DNA from: an uncultured Collinsella sp.
GTDB taxonomy: Bacteria; Actinomycetota; Coriobacteriia; Coriobacteriales; Coriobacteriaceae
NCBI GenBank assembly: GCA_902496775.1
Contig: CABVCF010000072.1
Coordinates: 1 to 11,108, forward strand
Reading direction: 5' to 3'
DNA length: 11,108 nucleotides
Shown here piece after piece: positions 1-6,765 of this stretch. A program made the translations under genes and the position numbers. The first letter of the stretch is position 1. Every line of letters begins with the position of its first letter. A model generated the notes under the pieces. It searched no databases and had not been told where the DNA came from. It saw only the letters and a list, made by a program, of their open reading frames with translations.

Positions 1-1833
1 TCCCCCGCCGGCCGCGAGCGTGCGCTATGCCCGCGCGACACCAACACTTCGCAGCTTGTTCGCCGTCTGTATGACGCCGGTGCCGCATCGCTCAAGCTCG
101 AAGGCCGCATGAAGGCGCCCGATTACGTGTACTCCATCGTTGATGTGTATCGTCACGAAATTGACGACATGCTATCCGGAGCCACCGTTGCCAAGGACGA
201 GGAAGCTGCCCGCCAGCGCCAGCTCAAGCGCTGCTTCAACCGCGACTTTACGCACGCCTATCAGGACGGTACCTCGGGCGACGAGATGATGAGCTATGAG
301 CGTTCCAACAATCGCGGCCAAATCGTGGGCACGGTGCTGGGCAGCCGCCCGGCCAATCGCGACGTGCGCGGCCTCAAGCCCGACGACCGCCGTCGCCGCG
401 CCGCCATCGCCCGCATTGAGCTGTTTGAGCCCGTGGGCAAGGGCGACCTGCTGGAGCTTCGCCACGACGATGAGTTCGACCAATTCCTGACCACCATTGC
501 CGCCGATGATGCCGCAGCCGGCGATATCATCGAGTGCCGCGTGCCCCGTAGCATGCCCGAGGGTTGCCGTGTGCGCGTGATTCGCAGTCAGCGCGCCATT
601 GACGCTGCCGGCGCCGCGCTCAAGCGCGATGTGCTGCGCCGCCGCGCCGTAGATGTGTTCGTCGTGGCGCGTCTGGGCGAGCCGTTTACCGTTACGCTCA
701 CCTGCTGCGACGACCCCGCGCTTACCGCCACCGCCACCGGCTTTACCGTCGAGGCCGCCAAGACCCGCGCCGTCGAGGCGGCAGACCTGGTTGAGCATGT
801 GGGCCGCATGGGCTCTTCGCCCTTTGAGGCAGCGAGCTTTGATGTGACGCTCGATGAGGGCTGCGGCATGGGCTTCTCCGCTGTGCACAAGGTGCGCGCT
901 GCCGCCTGCAAGGCACTGGAGGAGGCCATTCTCGCACCGTACGAGGAGCGCGCGAAAACGCTCGAGTTGCCGGTGATTGTAACCAGCGATTCCCGCCCCG
1001 CACCCGAGCATTACCGCGATGAGCCGCAGATCTGCGCCGCCGTCACCACGCTCGAAGCCGCCGAGGCTGCTCGTGCCGAGGGCGCCGCGCGCATCTATAT
1101 GACCACCGATGCGCTCGAGGCTGCCGGACTCTCCCCTGCCGATGCATTTGAGCAGGGCATCGTGCCCGTACTCGACGAGGTCTGCCGCGCCGTCGACCAC
1201 GAGCGCGTCGATCCCTGGATCAATGCTGGAGCCACCGTCGCCGTCGGCAATATCTCCGAGCTCGCCGTAGCCGCGCATGCCGGCGCCACAGCCGAGATTC
1301 GCTCTTGCCTGCCGGTGCACAACACGCCCTGCATGGAGGCGCTTGCCGAGCGCGGCGCCGGTGCGTTTTGGCTCTCGCCCGAGATCACGCTCGACGAGAT
1401 TGTCTCGCTCGGCGCCGCCGCGCCCGCTGCTCTGGGCATCACCGTCTTTGGCCGCCCGCGCGTCATGACAAGCGAGCATTGCATTCTGCAGGTTGCCAAC
1501 GGCTGCATCCACGATTGTGCCAACTGCCGCCTGCGTGCCCGCAAGCTCTCGCTCAAGAATATCGACGGAAAGGTCATGCCCGTCCGCACCGACATCCACG
1601 GCCGCTCTCGCCTGTACGATGCCTACCCCATCGACCTCACGCCGCAGGTTCCTCAGCTGCTCGACGCCGGCGTGCGTCGCCTCATGGTGGACGGAACGCT
1701 GCTCGAGACGGATGAGGTGGGCCGTGCCGTCGCCCGCGTCCGTCGTGCCGTCGAAGCAGCGCAGGCCGGCCGCAAGCCCGCCGCCCGCCTACGCGGGGCG
1801 ACCTCGGGCTGCATGTTTGTGGGAATCAGCTAA
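1..1833 (+). CDS. U32 peptidase-family protein with DUF3656-like insert, N-terminus outside window (partial)
   Basis: The reading frame is open from base 1, so the Met at 109 is internal and the true start lies upstream; 610 residues are visible. Visible residues 10-40 (CPRDTNTSQLV, then AGAASLKLEGRMKAPDYV) match the end of the U32 catalytic-like barrel, whose hallmark is a Cys followed by a SLKIEGRMK-like stretch. Residues about 215-315 resemble the DUF3656 insert found in long U32 proteins. The C-terminal part has a VFGRPRVMTSEHC segment with four cysteines (C494, C502, C506, C509), plausible Fe-S ligands as in UbiU/UbiV and related U32 proteins. Characterised long U32 proteins (RlhA, TrhP) hydroxylate 23S rRNA or tRNA using prephenate-derived chemistry; older annotations say collagenase-like protease. 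The pseudouridine synthase 15 nt downstream favours an RNA-modification role. The exact substrate is not readable from sequence. Confidence 0.9.
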   Translation, partial: SPAGRERALCPRDTNTSQLVRRLYDAGAASLKLEGRMKAPDYVYSIVDVYRHEIDDMLSGATVAKDEEAARQRQLKRCFNRDFTHAYQDGTSGDEMMSYERSNNRGQIVGTVLGSRPANRDVRGLKPDDRRRRAAIARIELFEPVGKGDLLELRHDDEFDQFLTTIAADDAAAGDIIECRVPRSMPEGCRVRVIRSQRAIDAAGAALKRDVLRRRAVDVFVVARLGEPFTVTLTCCDDPALTATATGFTVEAAKTRAVEAADLVEHVGRMGSSPFEAASFDVTLDEGCGMGFSAVHKVRAAACKALEEAILAPYEERAKTLELPVIVTSDSRPAPEHYRDEPQICAAVTTLEAAEAARAEGAARIYMTTDALEAAGLSPADAFEQGIVPVLDEVCRAVDHERVDPWINAGATVAVGNISELAVAAHAGATAEIRSCLPVHNTPCMEALAERGAGAFWLSPEITLDEIVSLGAAAPAALGITVFGRPRVMTSEHCILQVANGCIHDCANCRLRARKLSLKNIDGKVMPVRTDIHGRSRLYDAYPIDLTPQVPQLLDAGVRRLMVDGTLLETDEVGRAVARVRRAVEAAQAGRKPAARLRGATSGCMFVGIS

Positions 1834-1848
1834 CCGAAAGGCTTACAC

Positions 1849-2508
1849 GTGAACGAAGAACCTCAAGTCCTCTACTGCGACGCCTGGCTCATGGCCATCG
1901 ACAAGCCCGCCGGCATGATCGTCCACGGCGACGGCACCGGCGAGCGCACGCTCACCGACTACGCCAGCGACCTGCTGCTGGCGATGGGCGACGGCTTTGC
2001 CGCGACCGACATGCAGCCGCTCAACCGCCTGGACCGCGACACCACCGGCGTGGTGCTGTTCTCGCTCGACAAGCAGACGCAGCCCGCCTTTGACCAGATG
2101 GTGATCGACCACGCTTTCGAGAAGCACTACCTGGCGCTCGCCGAGGGCAAGATCGACTGGAACGAAAAGCTCATCGACAAGCCCATCGCCCGCGACCGTC
2201 ACGACAGCCGAAAGATGCGCGTCGGCGCCAGCGGCAAGCCGTCTCAAACGCGCGTGAAGGTGCTCAAGCGCCTTAAGAGCCGCCGAGGCCTGCCCACGCG
2301 TTCGTATATCGATGTCGAGCTGCTCACCGGCCGCAAACACCAGATCCGCGTGCACCTGGCGAGCGAGCGTCATCCCCTGGTGGGCGACGAGCTCTACGGC
2401 ACGCCGCGTCCCTGCGGCCTGATGCTCCATGCCCACAGCGTGTCCTTTACGCATCCCGTAACCGGCGAGCCCATCCACATCGAAGCCCCCTGCCCCTGGG
2501 AGCCCTAA
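1849..2508 (+). CDS. RluA-family RNA pseudouridine synthase
   Basis: This 219-residue protein is expected to isomerise uridine to pseudouridine in rRNA or tRNA. The family signature is at residues 57-68 (PLNRLDRDTTGV), a variant of HRLDxxTSG; D62 is the predicted catalytic aspartate. The IDKPAGMIVH stretch (17-26) and the LTGRKHQIRVHLA segment near residue 160 are the other conserved blocks. There is no N-terminal S4 domain, so it resembles the short RluA/TruC-like forms rather than RluC or RluD. The start is GTG at 1849, chosen because GAAAGG lies 7 nt upstream and the next in-frame Met would cut the KPAG block. It begins 15 nt after the U32 gene, so the two are probably co-transcribed, and a hairpin starts inside its stop codon. 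Target nucleotide unknown. Confidence 0.93.
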   Translation: MNEEPQVLYCDAWLMAIDKPAGMIVHGDGTGERTLTDYASDLLLAMGDGFAATDMQPLNRLDRDTTGVVLFSLDKQTQPAFDQMVIDHAFEKHYLALAEGKIDWNEKLIDKPIARDRHDSRKMRVGASGKPSQTRVKVLKRLKSRRGLPTRSYIDVELLTGRKHQIRVHLASERHPLVGDELYGTPRPCGLMLHAHSVSFTHPVTGEPIHIEAPCPWEP

Positions 2509-2545
2509 ACCACCACAATGGGGACAGGCACCTTTGTGGTGGTTT
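2507..2545. terminator. Bidirectional hairpin terminator carrying a REP-like loop
   Basis: Arms AAACCACCACAA (2507-2518) and its exact complement (2534-2545) form a 12-bp stem around a 15-nt loop, TGGGGACAGGCACCT. The plus-strand product ends in TTTT, and the A-rich left arm gives a U-run in the opposite direction. It sits between the convergent pseudouridine synthase (stop inside the left arm) and the DeoR gene (stop at 2562), so it can serve both. The loop resembles the CTGTCCCC repeats near 4790-4890 read on the other strand. Confidence 0.8.
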
Positions 2546-2561
2546 TGGCCTTGTCCCATCG

Positions 2562-3308
2562 CTAGACCGTGATGACGTTGTCCATCGACTGGTACTTGGC
2601 GGGCACCTCGCCCGCGGTGATGATCGTTGCGTCGCGGAAGTCCGCGAACTTGACGGGCGCCACCATGCCAAATTTGCTGGCGTCCGAGATTACGAAGCGT
2701 TTGGCGGTATGGCGCATCGAGATACGCTTGACCTGCGCTTCCTCGATATCCGGTGTGGTGAGACCTTGCTCGGCGGCGATGCCATTGGAACCCCAAAAAC
2801 CGCAGTTGAAGTTATAGCGGTCCAGGGTTGCCAAGGCATCGGGACCGACGAGTGCCTCGGTCTCGGGCTTGAGCTCGCCGCCTAGCACCACGGTGCGCAT
2901 ACCACGCAGGGCGAGATGCTGAGCATGGAGCACGGAATCGGTCACATAGGTGACACCCTCAAGGCGCGGAAGATGCTCGATGAGCTTGAGGGTCGTGGAG
3001 CCCGAATCGATATACACAAAGCTATCGGGCTCCACCAGAGCCGCGGCACGGGCGCAGATGCGCTCCTTGTCATCGTTATGGAGATCACTGCGCTCGCTGA
3101 TCGTCAGGTCGCGCGTCACGTGCGCACGCTCCAGACTCGTCGCGCCTCCGTGCACCTTGGCGATACGGTGTGCACGGTCGAGTGCCTGCAGGTCGCGCCG
3201 AATGGTAGACGCCGTCACGCCCAGGGCTTCAGCAAGCTCCGGCACGGTAACCGAGCCGGCCTGCTGCACCATCGTCACGATCGCGTTGAGCCTATCTTCC
3301 GCAAGCAT
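2562..3308 (-). CDS. DeoR-family transcriptional regulator
   Basis: A 248-residue repressor of the usual DeoR/GlpR length. Residues about 6-57 are the N-terminal helix-turn-helix, with VTVPELAEALGVTASTIRRD as helix-turn-recognition helix. The C-terminal sensor domain has YIDSGSTTLKLIEHL near residue 100, the sugar-phosphate binding loop of this family, and GFWGSNGIAAEQGLTTPD near residue 170. Such proteins normally respond to phosphorylated sugars or polyols. The ATG at 3308 has a GGAGG-type site inside the end of the upstream oxidoreductase gene, only 3 nt separating stop and start, so both share one mRNA. It is likely to regulate that operon. The ligand cannot be read from sequence. Confidence 0.95.
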   Translation of the reverse strand: MLAEDRLNAIVTMVQQAGSVTVPELAEALGVTASTIRRDLQALDRAHRIAKVHGGATSLERAHVTRDLTISERSDLHNDDKERICARAAALVEPDSFVYIDSGSTTLKLIEHLPRLEGVTYVTDSVLHAQHLALRGMRTVVLGGELKPETEALVGPDALATLDRYNFNCGFWGSNGIAAEQGLTTPDIEEAQVKRISMRHTAKRFVISDASKFGMVAPVKFADFRDATIITAGEVPAKYQSMDNVITV

Positions 3309-3311
3309 CGC

Positions 3312-4391
3312 TTACTCCTCCTCGGGGTACACGACTCCCCAGTCGGCGCGGAGCTTGGTCATCAGCTCCATAACATCAGAAGCATAGCCCAGAAGCTCGC
3401 GCTTCGAATCATCGCCGGCAACGGCCTTCTCCAGGTCGGCCATCTCGTAGCACAGAGCGTATGCCTCGGTGCCAGCGTGGACCTCCTCACGGTGACCGTC
3501 CGCAGTCCACACGATGGTCGCATGGTCGGCACGCGGATACTCGTTGACCTCGATATAGCACTTATCGAAGCTGATGACCGAGCGCTTGGGCTGCTTGGAG
3601 TGGAGCGTAAGGCTCACAACGCCCAGCTGCTGCTCAGCATTACGGCAGACAATGCCACCCGCGACGTCAACGCCAGTCTCGCAGGTATTGCCCAGAGACA
3701 CGACCTCGGCTGGCTGGCTGGCCATAAACAGGCGCATGACGGACAGGGCATACACGCCAATGTCGAGCATGGCGCCGCCGGCAAGGCTACGGTTGTAGAA
3801 GCGGTTGGTCAGGTCGCCGTACTCCTTATAGCTGCCAAAGTTGAGCTGGGCGAGGTTCATGCGGCCAAAGTCGCCCGCATCCATGCGACGGCGCAGCTCT
3901 TGATACAGCGGCATGTGGAGCACCGTGGTGGCGTCCATAAGGACCACGTTATGCTCGTCGGCGATGGCACGGGCCTCGTCGAGCTCGGCAGAGTTGAGGG
4001 TAATGGCCTTTTCGCAGAGCACGTGCTTGCCAGCTGCCAGAGCGGCTCGCAGGTAGGTGATATGCGTGTTGTGCGGCGTGGTGATATAGACCGCGTCGAT
4101 ATCCGGATCGGCGTAGAGGTCCTCGACCGTCTCGTACACCTTCTCGACGCCATACTGCTCGGCAAAAGCCTGGGCCTTGGACAGCGTACGGTTGGCAACA
4201 CCCGCGAGCTTGCGGCCGGCCAGAGCGAGGGACTGGGCCATCTGGTTGGCGATAACACCGCACCCGATCACAGCCCAGCAAAGCTCAGGGGCCGTAAAGA
4301 TATCATCGGGGAACGGCTTGTCCTGGACCGAAGCGAACGCTGCCTTTGCGGCTGCCGCGGAGTCGAGTGGAGCCTGCTTGGAATCTGCCAT
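3312..4391 (-). CDS. Gfo/Idh/MocA-family NAD(P)-dependent oxidoreductase
   Basis: A 359-residue cytoplasmic dehydrogenase. An alanine-rich lead of about 35 residues precedes the Rossmann fold, with AVIGCGVIANQMA at residues 40-52 as dinucleotide-binding loop. TPHNTH (105-110) and GKHVLCEKAITLN (121-133) are family hallmarks; the usual EKP is EKA here, with K128 the conserved lysine. Family members oxidise or reduce sugars, inositols and related polyols. The start chosen is ATG 4391, since AGGAGG (4397-4402) lies 5 nt upstream; an ATG at 4409 and a TTG at 4448 in the same frame lack a comparable site. The following DeoR gene suggests an inducible carbohydrate function. The C-terminal domain gives no specific substrate to me. 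Confidence 0.93.
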   Translation of the reverse strand: MADSKQAPLDSAAAAKAAFASVQDKPFPDDIFTAPELCWAVIGCGVIANQMAQSLALAGRKLAGVANRTLSKAQAFAEQYGVEKVYETVEDLYADPDIDAVYITTPHNTHITYLRAALAAGKHVLCEKAITLNSAELDEARAIADEHNVVLMDATTVLHMPLYQELRRRMDAGDFGRMNLAQLNFGSYKEYGDLTNRFYNRSLAGGAMLDIGVYALSVMRLFMASQPAEVVSLGNTCETGVDVAGGIVCRNAEQQLGVVSLTLHSKQPKRSVISFDKCYIEVNEYPRADHATIVWTADGHREEVHAGTEAYALCYEMADLEKAVAGDDSKRELLGYASDVMELMTKLRADWGVVYPEEE

Positions 4392-4457
4392 ATGTGCCTC
4401 CTGAGTCATCGAAAGTTCTTCATTTCTAACAGCCCTATATTCGCACAATTGCGCGCG

Positions 4458-4569
4458 TATTTGCTCGTATTTGCGTGTCTATTTGCTTTTCAATCACTAT
4501 TTAGCCACAGTTTGCACATGTTTGCGCCGTTACACGCATTATCGCGCAAAGGTATGCGCATAAATGCGC
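4458..4569 (-). promoter_or_regulatory. Candidate promoter/operator region of the oxidoreductase-deoR operon
   Basis: TATTTGC occurs at 4458, 4468 and 4480 (GCAAATA on the coding strand), with TTTGC again at 4511 and 4521, so most spacings are 10 or 12 bp, about one helical turn. Further out, GCGCAT-AA-ATGCGC at 4556-4569 is a 6-bp inverted repeat. A possible -10 (TATAGG) lies around 4435, but no good -35 is visible. Phased short direct repeats in front of an operon that encodes a DeoR protein make this the likely binding site; that is inference. Confidence 0.4.
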
Positions 4570-4685
4570 GTGCGAAAGTCCTTGCGAAACATAAAGGGGC
4601 GGAACAACAAAGCCCTAAAAGACAGAGCAGGCTGTATTACTTCACCCCCTCTGGGGACATCAGACATCAAAGGACCGTCCCATAC

Positions 4686-4737
4686 TGCCGGCACCTGGGG
4701 AACGTCCCTATGTGCCGGCACCTAGGGAAAGTCCCTA
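4686..4737. repeat. Two tandem copies of a 25-nt repeat (period 27)
   Basis: Copies at 4686-4710 and 4713-4737 differ at two positions (23 of 25 identical). Each starts TGCCGGCACCT and ends GTCCCTA, and a truncated third copy (TGCCG) follows at 4740-4744. GTGCCGGCAC is itself a palindrome and GGGA/TCCC pairs inside each unit, so each copy can fold. No reading frame is associated. It probably belongs to the same intergenic repeat-rich zone as the CTGTCCCC units. Confidence 0.8.
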
Positions 4738-4804
4738 AGTGCCGCTTTCGTTGAAGCCCATCCCAGATGGCCAAATATATTGATCTAAAGACTGTCCCCA
4801 TAGG

Positions 4805-4835
4805 CTAGTCGTTTAAGAACGTCTCAAACGACTAG
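4805..4835. repeat. Perfect 10-bp inverted repeat
   Basis: CTAGTCGTTT (4805-4814) and AAACGACTAG (4826-4835) enclose an 11-nt loop, AAGAACGTCTC. The loop is a diverged form of the TAAGTCTGTCCCC loop in the next two units, so this looks like one member of a series of hairpins with different stems. Confidence 0.75.
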
Positions 4836-4894
4836 TCATTTAAGTCTGTCCCCAATGAGTGCAATCACTCATTTAAGTCTGTCCCCAATGAGTG
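4836..4894. repeat. Two identical 26-nt repeats forming REP-like hairpins
   Basis: The 26-nt units at 4836-4861 and 4869-4894 are identical (TCATTTAAGTCTG, then TCCCCAATGAGTG; period 33). CACTCATT (4866-4873) pairs with AATGAGTG (4887-4894) around the loop TAAGTCTGTCCCC, and AATGAGTG (4854-4861) also pairs with 4866-4873 around CAAT. A further AAAGACTGTCCCC sits at 4787-4799. No transposase is seen nearby. Confidence 0.85.
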
Positions 4895-4901
4895 GGGATA
4901 G

Positions 4902-4937
4902 AAAAAGGCCCGGGTGCCGTGGAGCATCCGGGCCTTT
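4902..4937 (-). terminator. Intrinsic terminator after rplX
   Basis: On the minus strand GGCCCGG (4934-4928) pairs with CCGGGCC (4913-4907), extended inward by TGC/GCA beyond one mismatch and outward by AAA/TTT, and is followed by TTTTT (4906-4902). It begins 27 nt after the rplX stop, so it ends the ribosomal protein transcript here. Confidence 0.92.
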
Positions 4938-4963
4938 GCTAGCAACTTGATGTTGCGGGCAGC

Positions 4964-5269
4964 TTAGAACTTGTGGCCGCACTTCTTGCAGACGCGCAGC
5001 TTGTTCTTGCCGTCCTTCTCGTGACCGACGCGGGTAACCTTACCGCACTCGGGGCAAACGAGATTGACGTTGGAGGCGTCGATGGGAGCCTCCTGCGAAA
5101 CGATGCCGCCCTGCTGGTTGGCAGCGTTGGGCTTGACGGCCTTCTTGACGACCGAAACGCCCTCGACAACGACCTTGTTCTCGGCGGGAAGAGCACGCAG
5201 GACAACGCCCTGCTTGCCGCGATCCTTACCAGAGAGAACCTGGACCTTATCGCCCTTCTTGATATACAT
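4964..5269 (-). CDS. rplX: 50S ribosomal protein L24
   Basis: A 101-residue protein of the large subunit that binds 23S rRNA early and nucleates assembly. Residues 3-30 contain the KOW motif (KKGDKVQVLSGKDRGKQG). The C-terminal end has a CPxC/CxxC pair (C72, C75, C94, C97) expected to bind zinc, as in the zinc-containing form of L24. The start at 5269 is set by AGGGGAG a few nt upstream and the standard MYIKKGDKV beginning. It follows rplN by 13 nt and is the last gene of this run, with a terminator directly behind it; in the usual gene order rplE would come next. Confidence 0.98.
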   Translation of the reverse strand: MYIKKGDKVQVLSGKDRGKQGVVLRALPAENKVVVEGVSVVKKAVKPNAANQQGGIVSQEAPIDASNVNLVCPECGKVTRVGHEKDGKNKLRVCKKCGHKF

Positions 5270-5282
5270 ATATCTCCCCTAA

Positions 5283-5651
5283 CTACAGGGTCTCGGGAGC
5301 GAGCGAGACGATCTTCATGTACTTCTTGTCACGAAGCTCGCGAGCGACAGGCCCGAAGATACGGGTGCCGACGGGCGAACCATCGTTGTTGATGACAACG
5401 CAGGCGTTCTCATCAAAGCGAATGTAGGAGCCATCCTTGCGGCGGATCTCCTTAACGGTGCGAACGACGACGCAACGGACAACGTCCTTCTTCTTGACGT
5501 TGGCGCCAGGGGTAGCCTCCTGGACAGCACCGATGAACACATCGCCGATGCCTGCATAACGACGCTTGGAACCGCCAAGCACCTTGATGCAGCGAATCTT
5601 GCGAGCGCCGGAGTTGTCGGCGACGTTCAGCATGGTTTGCATCTGAATCAT
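5283..5651 (-). CDS. rplN: 50S ribosomal protein L14
   Basis: A full-length 122-residue L14, starting MIQMQTMLNVADNSGARK and containing the conserved GDVFIGAVQEATPG and KKKDVVRCVVVRT blocks. It sits at the subunit interface near the 3' region of 23S rRNA. The ATG at 5651 is preceded by GGAGGAAC about 10 nt upstream. Unlike its neighbours it is separated from the upstream gene (rpsQ) by 118 nt of strongly self-complementary sequence, so it may have its own control element. It is followed by rplX after 13 nt. Confidence 0.98.
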   Translation of the reverse strand: MIQMQTMLNVADNSGARKIRCIKVLGGSKRRYAGIGDVFIGAVQEATPGANVKKKDVVRCVVVRTVKEIRRKDGSYIRFDENACVVINNDGSPVGTRIFGPVARELRDKKYMKIVSLAPETL

Positions 5652-5676
5652 GGTAGATGTTCCTCCGAACTAAGAA

Positions 5677-5742
5677 CCGAAGAGAGGTGCGCAGCCTTTA
5701 GACGGCCCGTGGTATGCAAGCCAGGCATACGCACATCTTCGG
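5677..5742 (-). promoter_or_regulatory. Candidate structured RNA leader of rplN-rplX
   Basis: Read on the coding strand, CCGAAGA (5742-5736) pairs with TCTTCGG (5683-5677) and GTGC with GCAC just inside (5734-5731 with 5690-5687), closing a region with two inner hairpins: GTATGC/GCATAC (5730-5725 with 5717-5712, 7-nt loop) and a short GCC/GGC one at 5706-5694. That is the layout of a three-way junction. No U-run follows, so it is not a simple terminator. An upstream 5-bp hairpin AGTCG/CGACT lies near 5750-5767. Confidence 0.5.
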
Positions 5743-5769
5743 AAACGTACAAGTCGTAAGAGCGACTGC

Positions 5770-6030
5770 TTATTTAGCGCGCTCGACGACCTCGATGAGG
5801 CGCCAACGCTTCATCTTGGACATAGGACGGGTCTCCATAACGCGGACGGTATCGCCCACGCCAGCCGTGCACTCCTCGTCGTGAGCGTGCAGCTTCTTGG
5901 AGCTGGTCATCATCTTACCGTACTTGGGGTGACGCTTGCGCTCGGTGATGGTGACAACAATGGTCTTGGCACCGGAGACGGAGGTAACGACACCCGTACG
6001 GACCTTACGCGAGTTACGCGAATCAGTCAT
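5770..6030 (-). CDS. rpsQ: 30S ribosomal protein S17
   Basis: An 86-residue S17, an OB-fold primary binder of 16S rRNA. RKVRTGVVTSVSGAKTIVV (residues 8-26) and ERKRHPKYGKMMTSSKKLHAHDE (about 30-52) are the characteristic blocks, and GDTVRVMETRPMSKMKRW closes the fold. The ATG at 6030 has AGGAGAG 3-4 nt upstream, inside the 16-nt spacer after rpmC. Length is normal and no extension is seen. It is followed by an unusually long spacer before rplN. Confidence 0.98.
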   Translation of the reverse strand: MTDSRNSRKVRTGVVTSVSGAKTIVVTITERKRHPKYGKMMTSSKKLHAHDEECTAGVGDTVRVMETRPMSKMKRWRLIEVVERAK

Positions 6031-6046
6031 GTTCTCTCCTTAGGTC

Positions 6047-6262
6047 CTACTCGGCGACAGCGGACTTCTCCGCTGCGATCTCGCGGGCGCGCTGCTCCGT
6101 GAGGACACGAGCGATGTCCTTCTTCACGGTGTTGACGCGAGCGGTGTTGTCCAGCTGGCTGGTGGCCATCTGGAAACGAAGGTTAAAGAGCTCGGCGCGC
6201 ATTTCCTTCAGCTTCTCAACGAGCTGAGCGTCCGAGAGCTCACGAATCTCTGCGGGCTTCAT
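6047..6262 (-). CDS. rpmC: 50S ribosomal protein L29
   Basis: A 71-residue, all-helical L29 located near the peptide exit tunnel. MKPAEIRELSDAQLVEKL and LFNLRFQMATSQLDNTARV are the conserved stretches; the KKDIARVLTEQR region is the second long helix, with a few extra C-terminal residues (AAEKSAVAE). The start overlaps the rplP stop by one base (TAATG), with GGAGGAG directly upstream, which indicates translational coupling. It is followed by rpsQ after 16 nt. Confidence 0.98.
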   Translation of the reverse strand: MKPAEIRELSDAQLVEKLKEMRAELFNLRFQMATSQLDNTARVNTVKKDIARVLTEQRAREIAAEKSAVAE

Positions 6263-6765
6263 TAGTTCTCCTCCTTGGCGGCGGCGGCGTCCTCAGCAGC
6301 CCACTTGGCCTCGAGAGCGGCCTCCTCAGCCATCTCCTTCTCGATGCGCTGCTCAGCGTTCTTGGCAGCAACAATCTTGGTCTTGATGGGAAGCTTGTGC
6401 TGTGCAAGACGCAGAGCCTCGCGAGCGACCTCCTCGGGCACGCCCTTGACCTCGAACATGATGCGGCCGGGCTTGACGACGGCCACCCACTCCTCGGGGT
6501 TACCCTTACCAGAACCCATGCGAGTCTCGGCAGGCTTCTTGGTGATGGGCTTATCGGGGAAGATCGTGATGTAGACACGACCGCCACGCTTCATGTAGCG
6601 GGTCATGGCAATACGAGCGGCCTCGATCTGACGGTTGGTGATCCAATGGGCCTCGAGAGCCTGGATACCAAACTCGCCGAAATGCAGCTCGGTATTACCC
6701 TTGGCCTGGCCCTTCATGGAGCCACGCTGCACCTTGCGGTGAAGAATACGCTTAGGGGCAAGCAC
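6262..6765 (-). CDS. rplP: 50S ribosomal protein L16 with acidic C-terminal tail
   Basis: L16 helps organise the peptidyl transferase centre and the A-site tRNA. The protein starts LAPKRILHRKVQRGSMKG and carries FGEFGIQALEAHWITNRQIEAAR and GGRVYITIFPDKPITKKPAE. The GTG start at 6765 overlaps the rpsC stop by one base (TAGTG), with GGAGGGG upstream, and no other start fits the family. The body ends at KLPIKTKIV near residue 132. The last 35 residues are an Ala/Glu/Lys-rich helix-like tail, so the 167-residue product is longer than the 137-145 residues usual for L16. The tail shares no recognisable domain. Confidence 0.98.
   Translation of the reverse strand: MLAPKRILHRKVQRGSMKGQAKGNTELHFGEFGIQALEAHWITNRQIEAARIAMTRYMKRGGRVYITIFPDKPITKKPAETRMGSGKGNPEEWVAVVKPGRIMFEVKGVPEEVAREALRLAQHKLPIKTKIVAAKNAEQRIEKEMAEEAALEAKWAAEDAAAAKEEN

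Larger units (their letters stand above)
4449..4963. other. Gene-free repeat-rich intergenic region between rplX and the oxidoreductase operon
   Basis: About 510 nt without a credible gene on either strand. It holds the candidate operator repeats of the oxidoreductase (4458-4569), an AT-richer stretch with nothing recognisable (about 4570-4680), the tandem 25-nt repeats, the CTGTCCCC hairpin series and the rplX terminator. A long plus-strand open frame crosses it but also runs antisense through the deoR and oxidoreductase genes, so I treat it as spurious. Confidence 0.7.

Noticed and set aside
172..1599. Minus-strand open frame of 475 codons
   Set aside because: Antisense to the U32 gene, Gly/Ala/His-rich, no recognisable motif; a shadow of codon bias.
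2916..4754. Plus-strand open frame of 612 codons
   Set aside because: It is antisense to the well-supported deoR and oxidoreductase genes, has low-complexity His/Gly/Leu-rich translation typical of a GC-rich shadow frame, and no family resemblance.
5725..5757. Possible promoter TTGTAC-17-TATGCC in the rpsQ-rplN spacer
   Set aside because: Both hexamers match consensus at about three of six positions, and the bases are better explained by RNA pairing.
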